Assembly: GCA_050181465.1 (NCBI GenBank)
Contig: JBFXDD010000041.1
Span: 1 to 37,580 of the forward strand
Length of the DNA stretch: 37,580 nucleotides
Reading direction: 5' to 3'
Origin: JACRLW01 sp050181465
GTDB taxonomy: Bacteria; Planctomycetota; UBA1135; UBA2386
Shown here: positions 30,496-37,580 of the stretch, one piece after another
Layout of the letters: each line of letters opens with the position of its first letter
Numbering within the stretch: position 1 is the first letter of the stretch
The notes under the pieces: generated by a model
What the model was told of the DNA's origin: nothing
The model's input: only the letters and a program-made list of their open reading frames with translations
Database searches by the model: none
Program-made: the position numbers and the translations under genes

Positions 30496-31716
30496 TCATT
30501 TCTTGGCCGGTTGCCAGAAGGTGCCGAGACCGAGTCCCACCAGCGCGCTGATCCCGAACGCGGCGAACTCCGTGACCGCGGGCGTGAAGTCGATGGTGAG
30601 CACACGCAGCCCGAGCGCCCAGAGCACCGCACCCAGAATTCCCGCGCCGGTACCGACCAGCAACGCACGCCGCCACGAGCGCGCTGCCACACGGAACACT
30701 CTCAGCGCGGCGCCGAGAACTCCGCCGAACAACGCGAACGCGAAGAACGCCACAGGAACCACGTAGCGCAGCTCCACGGGTTCACCAACCCAAGTCGGCG
30801 CCCGGACGCGATCGAAGCCGGCGCCCGCCGAACGCAGACTCACCGTCGCACCGCGTCGCTCGTCGAGGACGGGACGAACGGGGTCCAGATGGCCCGAGTC
30901 GGCTTCGAGGAGGACCGCCGTTCCGGCTTCGATCAGTTCGTCTCCTTCGAGGCTGACCTTGGCCACACCAAGCCCATAACCGAGGATCTCACGAGGCGTA
31001 ACCGAGAGTGTGAGTCGCCCACGCTGCGTCCCGAACTCCAATCTCACCGGCTGAACATCCGCCTGCTGCACCTCGATCGACACGACGACCGCGTCGCGTG
31101 CGACCGGGATCGTCAAAGAGACCTGCTGGAACTCGTCGATCCTCGTGAAGCGGATCACCGCCGGAGTTGCGGTTCCGCCCTGCACGTGAACAGAGAGAAC
31201 GACCGGTTGGGGAAGGATCGGGGAACTCGTCGGCTCATCCGCCACGAGGCTGAGCACGAGATCCGCGCGGTACCCTTCGCCATCCCTCAGGAAGACGCCG
31301 CTAGAGGTAGCCTTGGGACGGAACGTCGTGACACTCACCGCGGTCGCACCGGTCGACGCGTTGAGCACACCGAATTGAATCGGGAGCACGGACTCCATGC
31401 GGAACCGCTGCGCCGACGCGGGCGCGGCACCGGTGACGATGAGCGCATCTCTCGGGATGCGGACCATGTCGGCTCGGAAGTCGACGCTGGCGCTGGGTTC
31501 AGAGTCAGCGCCGATCAGGCGGAAGTTCCGGCGGTCGAGGCCGGGCCCGAACGCGCGATCGACGGTATCGCGCCGCAGCATGACCTCCTGCCCGGCGACA
31601 CTCGCCCCGAGAGCAAAGACGGCGGCAAGGAACCACGAAACGTGGCGGCCGAAGGTGCCGACGCAAGTCGAGACAAGCCGGGAGAGGGGCAGCGGGAGGT
31701 CTCCTTCACATCGCAT
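30496..31716 (-). CDS. Exported protein with C-terminal membrane helices, unknown function
   Basis: A 406-residue protein from the ATG at 31716; a longer open frame reaches 31752. A signal peptide or helix (SWFLAAVFALGASVAGQE) precedes an extracytoplasmic region of about 270 residues rich in beta-strands (LIGADSEPSASVDFRADMVR, QPVVLSVHVQGGTATPAVIR, LSVTPREILGYGLGVAKV), possibly Ig-like. Three membrane helices follow near the C-terminus (VVPVAFFAFALFGGVLGAAL, LVGTGAGILGAVLWALGL, AAFGISALVGLGLGTFW), and the protein ends in a short Lys tail. The glycine-rich helices resemble small membrane channels or anchors, but no family was recognised. It is bracketed by repeat copies 4 and 5 in opposite orientation. 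Confidence 0.7.
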   Translation of the reverse strand: MRCEGDLPLPLSRLVSTCVGTFGRHVSWFLAAVFALGASVAGQEVMLRRDTVDRAFGPGLDRRNFRLIGADSEPSASVDFRADMVRIPRDALIVTGAAPASAQRFRMESVLPIQFGVLNASTGATAVSVTTFRPKATSSGVFLRDGEGYRADLVLSLVADEPTSSPILPQPVVLSVHVQGGTATPAVIRFTRIDEFQQVSLTIPVARDAVVVSIEVQQADVQPVRLEFGTQRGRLTLSVTPREILGYGLGVAKVSLEGDELIEAGTAVLLEADSGHLDPVRPVLDERRGATVSLRSAGAGFDRVRAPTWVGEPVELRYVVPVAFFAFALFGGVLGAALRVFRVAARSWRRALLVGTGAGILGAVLWALGLRVLTIDFTPAVTEFAAFGISALVGLGLGTFWQPAKK

Positions 31717-31806
31717 GTTCGGGATTGTCGAGCGCCGGTCCGAGCAACGCAAGTCCAGCGTTCGCGGCCGCCAGCAGAGTGAAGCGGTCGATGCCGTTCG
31801 TCACTT

Positions 31807-31849
31807 CCTGCGGCGATCTCGCGACGACGTCCACGAATCGTCAGGGCTG
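31807..31849 (-). repeat. Single-arm fragment of the palindromic repeat (copy 5)
   Basis: Reverse complement of the family's left arm only: from the terminal CCAGCCCTGACGATTCGTGG through GTCGTCGCGAGATCGCCGCAGG, after which similarity stops. Its terminal bases are closest to copy 4, which lies in the opposite orientation on the other side of the intervening gene. It lies in the gap of about 250 bases (31717-31964), which holds nothing else recognised. Confidence 0.8.
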
Positions 31850-31964
31850 GACGTCGCCGTCGGACGCCGGGCGACATGCCCCGGTGCGGCTTCGACTCCG
31901 TGCGTGCGAATACAGGGACGTCGCGCAGGGACGAGTCATGATGCGGCACCGACTCGCGGGCCGA

Positions 31965-32381
31965 TCAGTCGAGCTCCATGGACACGTCCTGTGTAGTGTA
32001 CGCCGCGACGTGAGACCGCCGCGGTGCGATCGTGCCTCGGACATACCATTCGCCTGGACCGGACTCCTGCTCGCAGTAGGGCCCGAACGCGCGAACGAAG
32101 TGCCGCGGACCATCACTCGGACGCACCACGCGCTCCTTCACCAACCACCACTCATCGGCGTTGCCGCCGTTCACCGCGACGCGCGACAGGCGACCGTCGT
32201 TCTCGACGCGGAACGAGTCGCGCTCGTGGTCCCACTCGATCAGGTACAGCCTCAGCACGTACTCTTCGTTAGCTCGAACCTCTTCGGGTTGCCATGTCAC
32301 GTCGACACGACAAGAAACCACGGAAGAACTGTTCTCCGGCTCACGACCGAGCGTGAGATCCTGGACTCGCAAGTTGGGCAT
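31965..32381 (-). CDS. Small soluble protein of unknown function
   Basis: A 138-residue protein without signal peptide or membrane helix. The ATG at 32381 has a strong ribosome binding site, AGGAGAA, at 32388-32394 with 6-base spacing, which decides the start over an upstream ATG (32462). The sequence alternates beta-strands with charged turns (VVSCRVDVTWQPEEV, EEYVLRLYLIEWDHERDSFR, EWWLVKERVVRPSDGPRHFV, GEWYVRGTIAPRR) and is Trp- and acid-rich, suggesting a compact beta-sandwich. No family was recognised. By eye the coding DNA is lower in GC than its neighbours. It lies between repeat copies 5 and 6, so recent acquisition is possible. Confidence 0.75.
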   Translation of the reverse strand: MPNLRVQDLTLGREPENSSSVVSCRVDVTWQPEEVRANEEYVLRLYLIEWDHERDSFRVENDGRLSRVAVNGGNADEWWLVKERVVRPSDGPRHFVRAFGPYCEQESGPGEWYVRGTIAPRRSHVAAYTTQDVSMELD

Positions 32382-32405
32382 GGATGATTCTCCTGTTTGA
32401 ACTGT

Positions 32406-32425
32406 GTCCCGGAACCCCCCGGGAC
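32406..32425 (-). promoter_or_regulatory. Hairpin in the leader of the small orphan gene
   Basis: GTCCCGG (32406-32412) and CCGGGAC (32419-32425) form a perfect 7-bp stem around a 6-base loop, 11 bases upstream of the AGGAGAA ribosome binding site of the leftward orphan gene. It could affect translation or mark a leader structure. Confidence 0.35.
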
Positions 32426-32542
32426 GACCCTTCCAGCGCACGACACGTCGCGAATCCGTCACGAGGAACTCTGGTGCCCTCGCCGGTGCCTCGCACCTGT
32501 TCTTGAGTCCCGTTACTGTGATCGGAGGACGGCGTGCGCACT

Positions 32543-32726
32543 CCAGCCCGGATCATGCGTGAACGTCGTCGCGAGATCGACACAGGTCGATGCCCGGCAA
32601 GGAGCTACGACGGTCGACGACCGAAGCGTAGCTGTAGCTACGCTGCCAGGGAGGAACCGTCGTAGCGACGCCGCTGGGCGCGACTTGTGCCGATCGCAGC
32701 AGACGTTCACGCATAATCCGGGCTAG
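32543..32726 (+). repeat. Full-length 184-bp palindromic interspersed repeat (copy 6)
   Basis: Very close to copy 1, same orientation. The central hairpin AGCGTAGC-TGTA-GCTACGCT at 32625-32644 is at the exact midpoint. This copy has an extra well-paired stem (CTACGACGGT with ACCGTCGTAG) where copy 1 is mismatched, so it probably represents the more intact form. It ends 46 bases before the start of the next rightward gene. Confidence 0.9.
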
Positions 32727-32772
32727 TGCTCGATGACGATCCACACCGGTTCCTGAGAACGAGAACGACGCG

Positions 32773-35112
32773 ATGACTTGGCTGGCTTCGCCGACGCTGA
32801 TCCTGATGATCGCCGGTCACGGACTCTCGCAAGTCCAAGCGCCGGTGCCCACTCCGACTCCCGCGCGAACCGTCCACGTCCTCGGACCCGACGGGGAGCC
32901 GCTCGCTGGCGTCCCGCTGTACCTCGAGTCAGCGCCACCGCGGGCAGTCGTCGACACCGCCGGCTGGCTGGTTGCGGAGAGTCACGAAGTCAGCCGATTG
33001 CGCGGAGCGAAGTTCCTCACCACGAATCCCGACGGCCAAGTCGCGATCGCATCGATCAACGAGGTCGGATCGCTGCGCGTCGCGGAACCCTACTTCGCGA
33101 CGTCCTCGACGCAGGTTCGCAAGGACAGCATCACTCTGCATGTCGACAAGCGGGAACCGGTCGGCGTCCGGGTGTTCGATGACCAGGGTGAACCGCTCGC
33201 GAAGTTCCCGGTCGCGTTGCACGCCGATGGCCGGGACATGGCCGTCGCACTCACCGACAAGCTCGGCCGGGCGGTGCTCGGACTGCCGGCGGGTTTCGAG
33301 GCTCGCGCAGTCGTGGCACCCGCGGGCTGGGTCGGGCCGAAAGATGGTTTCCCGTCGGTCGCGGACACCCTGGCCGGCAGTCGTCGCGTGACCTTGACCG
33401 TGCCGGCGTACGGTTCGCTGGTCCTGCGGCCGGTCCGCGGTGGCGCACCCACGCGGGAGGCGATGACCGCGCAGGGATTTTATCGCCCGACCGACTACTT
33501 CCCGCTGTCCGCCCCACCCGGCGTGCAGTCGAGTGATGCTGCCGGCGTTCGGTACCCCATGGTCGCGCTCGACGCCGCCCTGGGTTGCTACAGCCCATTG
33601 AGCAGGGCCGTCGCTGGTCTCCTGGAATGCCGCGGACCTTCGCGGGCCGGCGAGACTCGCTTCGTCGACATGGAACTCGGGCCGCTCATTCGCTTCCGAC
33701 TCGATACCGGGACGACCCGCCACGACCCTGCACTCCTGCGCGTGCGCTTGGTGACCGATGCGGGTGACGTGGTCGGCTACGCGAACCGGGACCCTGACGA
33801 CCGTTGGACCCTCGATCCTCGGCGTGCGCTGCCCGGCACGAAGTTGCGCCGCATCGACGTCGACGCGAATGTCGGACTCACCGATCACAAACAACTCTCG
33901 GGGACGCTCGATTGTGATCACGCTCACGCCGTCGCGGCGATCGACCTCGGCGCTTCGCCGATGATCTTCGTGGAACCGCAGTTGCGCGGCACGGTGACGG
34001 ACGCCGAAGGACGCCCCATCGCAGGTGCACAGGTCCACGTCAGCAAGATCCCGAAGCCGAACACCGGCAGTGTGTTCACGACCGACGGCGATGGTCGCTT
34101 TCAGACGACCTCGCTGCCCATCGCGCGCGACGAGAACGGCAGGCCGGTCCAACTGTTCGCGCAGGCACGCCATCGCGGTGCGACCAGCGGCTTCGTCCAA
34201 GGTGTCGACGGCGAGGTCGTCCTCGTGTTGCAGGCGGCACCGGCCGGCACAGCGCCTCGCCTTGCACAGAACGGTCGGGTCACCGCTCGTCTTCGAAACC
34301 TGCCCAAGAGCTCCGTCTCGCGGTTCGAGGTGCGCCTGGTGTCGCGGCACGGCGAGTTCACCGCGACTCGGTTCGCGATCGACCCGGATGGAGTCGCGAC
34401 CGCGGAGTTCCAGAATCTACGAGAAGGCACCTACACGCTGCAGGTGCCGGGTCCCGCGCGATACGAAGTGGCGGTGCTACACGATCTGGCCGTGCCGGGC
34501 GACGGCGAGTGTGACGACCGACGACTGCTCGATCTCGACTGCGATCAGGTCTGGCGCAAGGTGACGGTGCAGGTCATCGACCGCGACGCGGTGCCCATCG
34601 CCGGTGCACGGTTGACCGGCGATCGCGTCTCGCTTCGCTCCGACGGCAAAGGCGAGATCGAGGTCTGGCTCGCCCGCGGCACGCCCTTCACCGCCCGGAT
34701 CTCTGCTCCCGGACAGCGCAGTATCGACGTCACGAGTTGGCCCGATACGCAGCGGATCCAGCTCGAAGCGGCCGGCAAGCTCACGATCGCGGTGCGCGGC
34801 TTGCCGACAGACGTTCCGCGCGAGCGACTGGAGGTCTGGCTGCGCGATCCCGTTCGCCGCGTGTTCGACGAACCACGTGCCAGCTTGCCGGCGGACGGCA
34901 GCGATGTCGTGACGCTCGAACTGCCCGCCCGTGGCCGATTCCTCCCGACCTTGTGGCTGCGCAGCGAGAACGAGCGGCCGGGCTCCGGCTCGGCAACCGC
35001 AGTGCACCTCGCAAGCGAAGCGGTGAACATCACAGAAGAGCCGAGCGAACCGATCGAGATTCGTCTGTCCGAGGCGGAGATCGCAAGTCTGCGGCAGAAG
35101 CTCGCGAAGTAG
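32773..35112 (+). CDS. Secreted protein with carboxypeptidase-regulatory/Ig-like domains
   Basis: A 779-residue exported protein. Signal peptide MTWLASPTLILMIAGHGLSQ, with likely cleavage near VQA, then a short Pro/Thr linker. It is a chain of beta-sandwich domains. The clearest is at about 405-450 (LRGTVTDAEGRPIAGAQVHV, then FTTDGDGRFQTTSLP), the carboxypeptidase regulatory-like pattern. Related units begin HVLGPDGEPLAGVPLYLE, VGVRVFDDQGEPLAKFPVAL, and VTVQVIDRDAVPIAGARLTG. No enzymatic motif was seen; such proteins are often surface or periplasmic binding or structural proteins. The ATG at 32773 follows repeat copy 6, which occupies its upstream region. The next gene starts 54 bases downstream on the same strand. 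Confidence 0.82.
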   Translation: MTWLASPTLILMIAGHGLSQVQAPVPTPTPARTVHVLGPDGEPLAGVPLYLESAPPRAVVDTAGWLVAESHEVSRLRGAKFLTTNPDGQVAIASINEVGSLRVAEPYFATSSTQVRKDSITLHVDKREPVGVRVFDDQGEPLAKFPVALHADGRDMAVALTDKLGRAVLGLPAGFEARAVVAPAGWVGPKDGFPSVADTLAGSRRVTLTVPAYGSLVLRPVRGGAPTREAMTAQGFYRPTDYFPLSAPPGVQSSDAAGVRYPMVALDAALGCYSPLSRAVAGLLECRGPSRAGETRFVDMELGPLIRFRLDTGTTRHDPALLRVRLVTDAGDVVGYANRDPDDRWTLDPRRALPGTKLRRIDVDANVGLTDHKQLSGTLDCDHAHAVAAIDLGASPMIFVEPQLRGTVTDAEGRPIAGAQVHVSKIPKPNTGSVFTTDGDGRFQTTSLPIARDENGRPVQLFAQARHRGATSGFVQGVDGEVVLVLQAAPAGTAPRLAQNGRVTARLRNLPKSSVSRFEVRLVSRHGEFTATRFAIDPDGVATAEFQNLREGTYTLQVPGPARYEVAVLHDLAVPGDGECDDRRLLDLDCDQVWRKVTVQVIDRDAVPIAGARLTGDRVSLRSDGKGEIEVWLARGTPFTARISAPGQRSIDVTSWPDTQRIQLEAAGKLTIAVRGLPTDVPRERLEVWLRDPVRRVFDEPRASLPADGSDVVTLELPARGRFLPTLWLRSENERPGSGSATAVHLASEAVNITEEPSEPIEIRLSEAEIASLRQKLAK

Positions 35113-35166
35113 GCGAGGGCTTCGAGGTTCGCAACCCGAGCGATGAGAGGCCGCTAAGCTCCCCAA

Positions 35167-36495
35167 ATGCTCGAATCGCGACGACGATTCACCGCGGCTT
35201 GGTTGCTGCTCGGCATCGGGGGCGCTCTGCGCGCCCAGGAAGTCGAGGCCACAGGCCAGGCCGAGTCCGCACTCACGCAACTCCTCGCGCTGCCGACCCC
35301 GGCCGAACGGAGCGAACGCGCCACCGAGTTGGCCCGGCAACGCACGGCTACCGAATGGCTCGCGGCGATCGCGGCCTTCCGTCCCGTACCGGCGCATGAG
35401 GCCGGCGAGCATCGCGTCGAAGCCGCACTGTGGAACGGCAAGATGTTGGAACGCACGGAGCTGTTCGTGCACGTCCCGCGCACGCTGGCACCGGACCGCC
35501 GTGCTCCGCTCCTGGTGATGACTCACGGCACGGGCGGCAGCGGTGAAGGCCAATGCTCGATGTGGAGCCGAGTTGCGAAAGACCTCGGCATGGTGGTCGT
35601 TGCACCGTCGGAATCGGGCGACAACGACGGCTACCACTACGCCGAGCGTGAACGGCAGATCACGTTGTCGGCGATCCGGTGGGCGAAGCTCGCCTTCCCA
35701 ATCGACAGCGATCGGATCTACTTGGCGGGAATCAGTCGCGGTGGACACCTCACGTGGGACGTCGCACTTCGCCACCCCGGGGTCTTCGCCGCGATCGCCC
35801 CGATGATCGGCGGCCCGCGCATCAATCCGACGCAGGCACAGAACAACCTGAGGTACCTCGAGAACATCGTCTCGTTGCCGATCCGTGACCTGCAAGGGCT
35901 GAAGGACGACCCGCGCCTCATCGCGAACTTGCGAACGGCATTCGAACGGCTCGCGAAGCTCGGCGCGCGGGACGCCCAGTTCGTCGAGTTCCCCGAACTC
36001 GGTCACTCCTTCGACTTCGGTGCCGTCGACTGGATCGCCTGGCTCGGCAACAGCGTTCGAGATCCGGCGCCCGCGCGGGTCGTGCGACTCGCCGCCCGCC
36101 CCGGCGAGGGTCGCTCATTCTGGTGCGATGTCATGGAGTGCGACCCGGCCAAGGTGAAGGAGGAGCCGCCGTTGGAGTTTCCGCACGCGGTGTGGTCGAA
36201 GCTCGACGAGGAGGGTCGGCGCGCCAAGGTCGCGGAGCTTCTCGACCGCCACACCGCACGCGTCGAAGCGCAGATCCTCGCACCCGGACAGATCCGCGTT
36301 CAGACTCGGCACGTCAAGCGGATGCGGCTGCTCCTCACCGATGCGATGTGCAACGCGAAGGGACAGGTGATGGTCACGTACAACGGCCGCAAGAAGCTGC
36401 TCTCACCAAGCCAAAACGTCGTGCTCCTCCTGCGCGAGTTCGCCGAGCGCGTCGACGAACGCTTCCTGCCGACGCGCGAGGTGATCCTGCCCTGA
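35167..36495 (+). CDS. Secreted alpha/beta hydrolase (esterase/PHB-depolymerase-like)
   Basis: A 442-residue exported hydrolase. Signal peptide (FTAAWLLLGIGGALRAQ, cleaved about residue 24). The alpha/beta-hydrolase core at about 95-300 has oxyanion segment LLVMTHGTGGSGEG (His120-Gly124), nucleophile elbow LAGISRGGH (Ser190), and catalytic His in FPELGHSFDF (His280). It resembles the 'phospholipase/carboxylesterase, LpqC-like' group. A C-terminal domain of about 140 residues (LEFPHAVWSKLDEEGRRAKV, QTRHVKRMRLLLTDAMC, VMVTYNGRKKLLSPSQNVVL) follows and is common in planctomycete secreted esterases. The substrate is unknown. It is convergent with the M28 peptidase gene; the stop codons are five bases apart. 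Confidence 0.87.
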   Translation: MLESRRRFTAAWLLLGIGGALRAQEVEATGQAESALTQLLALPTPAERSERATELARQRTATEWLAAIAAFRPVPAHEAGEHRVEAALWNGKMLERTELFVHVPRTLAPDRRAPLLVMTHGTGGSGEGQCSMWSRVAKDLGMVVVAPSESGDNDGYHYAERERQITLSAIRWAKLAFPIDSDRIYLAGISRGGHLTWDVALRHPGVFAAIAPMIGGPRINPTQAQNNLRYLENIVSLPIRDLQGLKDDPRLIANLRTAFERLAKLGARDAQFVEFPELGHSFDFGAVDWIAWLGNSVRDPAPARVVRLAARPGEGRSFWCDVMECDPAKVKEEPPLEFPHAVWSKLDEEGRRAKVAELLDRHTARVEAQILAPGQIRVQTRHVKRMRLLLTDAMCNAKGQVMVTYNGRKKLLSPSQNVVLLLREFAERVDERFLPTREVILP

Positions 36496-36500
36496 TCGGC

Positions 36501-37580
36501 TCAGCGTCGCGAGGCGAACTCATCGCCGGGCGTCCACGTGGGTGCAGCGTCGGCATTGGCACAGCGCAGCAAGCACTCGGTCAAGAGCCGCAGGTCGTCC
36601 ACAGCACCTTCGAGTCGCCATCGCGGATCGAGCTCGTCGCTGGGCTGGTGGTAGTTCACTGCGGTGTACGATGCCTTGAGCCGCCGTCGACCCTCGGTGT
36701 TCTCGACGAAGTCGGCACCGGCCTTGAAGTACGCCGACGGCACACCGACCTGTGCGAAGGAGAAGTGGTCGGAGCGATAGAAGAGACCGAGGTCAGGTTG
36801 CTTGTCGGGCTCGATGCGGCGGCCTCGACCGATGGCGACGGCTTCCGCGAGCGCAGTCAGCGAGTTCTTGCCGTGGCCGATCATCTCGATGTCCGTCGTG
36901 CGCCCCCAGATGTTGATGCCGTCGACGTTGAAGTTCGCGGCGATCTTCGACAACGGCCAGGTCGGGTGCGTCGCGAAGTAGCGGGAGCCCAGCAGTCCGG
37001 ATTCCTCGCCGGTGACGAAGCTGATCAGGATGGATCGGCGCGGCGCCTTGGTCATCGCGCCGATCGCCCGAGCAAGTTCGAGCACCGCTGCACAACCGGA
37101 CGCGTTGTCGAGAGCACCGTTGTAGATGTCGTCGCCGTTGCGTTCGCGGCCGCGACCGAGATGGTCGAAGTGCGCGGTCACGAGGATGGCCTCGTCGCGT
37201 AGCTGCGAATCGCTGCCCTTGCGGACGCCGACTACGTTCGCGGTCTCGATGGAACGCACCACATTGTCGGTCGCGAGATCGACCGTCACGCCGAGATCGA
37301 CCGGCCGAAAGCCTGGTGCAATCGCGGCGGTGCGTAGCTTGTCCAGATCGTGGCCACCGAGCGCGGCGAGCTTGCGCGCGGCCTCTTCCGAACACCACGA
37401 CTCGATCGCGAGTTGCGGCTCGTCCGGTGCCGCAGGGAGCGAGAAGGCTTCGACGCCGTGCGTGGCCTGGATGACTTGGAACGGATAGCCCGCCGATGGT
37501 GTCGTGTGGATCACGATCGCACCCGCCGCGCCGCGGCGCGCCGCTTCCTCGTACTTGTAGCTCCAGCGACCGTAGTAGAG
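36501..37580 (-). CDS. M28 family zinc metallopeptidase with PA domain (5' end outside window)
   Basis: At least 360 residues; the N-terminus lies beyond the window, and the frame is open to its last base (LYYGRWSYKYEEAARRGAAG). The first visible part is the lid-like PA domain. The peptidase domain then shows the co-catalytic zinc ligands in order: ILVTAHFDHLG (His), YNGALDNASG (Asp), VTGEESGLLGS (catalytic Glu and ligand Glu), NFNVDG (Asp), and YRSDHFSFAQVGVPSAY region plus NYHQPSDE (His). This arrangement fits secreted M28 aminopeptidases. Exact substrate preference cannot be told. The internal GTG at 37514 is not the true start because the upstream sequence is conserved family sequence. 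Confidence 0.93.
   Translation of the reverse strand, partial: LYYGRWSYKYEEAARRGAAGAIVIHTTPSAGYPFQVIQATHGVEAFSLPAAPDEPQLAIESWCSEEAARKLAALGGHDLDKLRTAAIAPGFRPVDLGVTVDLATDNVVRSIETANVVGVRKGSDSQLRDEAILVTAHFDHLGRGRERNGDDIYNGALDNASGCAAVLELARAIGAMTKAPRRSILISFVTGEESGLLGSRYFATHPTWPLSKIAANFNVDGINIWGRTTDIEMIGHGKNSLTALAEAVAIGRGRRIEPDKQPDLGLFYRSDHFSFAQVGVPSAYFKAGADFVENTEGRRRLKASYTAVNYHQPSDELDPRWRLEGAVDDLRLLTECLLRCANADAAPTWTPGDEFASRR

Noticed and set aside
32553..32744. Conserved reverse-strand open frame across the repeats (RERLLRS...RSYSYASVV...)
   Set aside because: The same peptide-like string appears in several repeat copies, but the sequence is a symmetric inverted repeat with indels between copies, and derivatives disrupt it. 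Better explained as structure-constrained DNA than as a coding gene.

Overview
The window is a GC-rich, densely coding bacterial chromosome segment with 29 protein-coding loci (one interrupted, one cut by the window end) and one tRNA gene. Many products carry Sec or lipoprotein signal peptides. The mix includes sialate O-acetylesterase-type (SASA) esterases, a Reg_prop propeller lipoprotein, DUF2911, YdjY, a bifunctional-nuclease-family protein, a MerR-TPR fusion and large secreted HEAT-repeat proteins. This points to a Gram-negative environmental lineage, most plausibly Planctomycetota. That assignment is inferred from gene content only; no rRNA or marker phylogeny is available here.

Layout. 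1-5.9 kb: dinB, divergent from an outer-membrane barrel gene and a broken small lipoprotein gene, then a DUF1801 protein, a propeller lipoprotein, and a cupin-DUF2911 protein. 5.9-11.6 kb: a leftward operon of asparaginase, nnrD, a HEAT-repeat protein and a YdjY protein, joined by three successive 4-base stop/start overlaps. 11.7-15.9 kb: a bifunctional-nuclease-family protein, tRNA-Ser(UGA), an RhlE-type DEAD-box helicase, DoxX, and a GT4 glycosyltransferase. 15.9-19.2 kb: two divergent SASA-type esterases. 19.2-26.7 kb: a FUN14-like membrane protein, a DUF4388/TPR membrane protein divergent from a HEAT-like protein coupled to a degenerate HD-GYP protein, and a DUF3592-like membrane protein. 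26.8-29 kb: hutG and hutF, the last two steps of the formylglutamate branch of histidine degradation. 29-30.3 kb: a BRCT-MerR-TPR fusion. 30.5-37.6 kb: an unknown membrane protein, a small orphan protein, a secreted Ig-like/carboxypeptidase-regulatory protein, a secreted alpha/beta hydrolase and an M28 peptidase.

The most distinctive structure is not a gene. A 184-185 bp repeat, present as three full copies, three deletion derivatives or fragments and one piece cut by the window start, is an inverted repeat over its whole length. In each full copy the central hairpin lies at the exact midpoint. It behaves like a small non-autonomous palindromic element (MITE/REP-like) placed at gene ends and in divergent promoter gaps, and one copy supplies the dinB stop codon. 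The second notable item is the divergent DUF4388 / shared-N-domain / degenerate HD-GYP cluster, which looks like an uncharacterised signalling module with a 26-base palindrome in its promoter gap.
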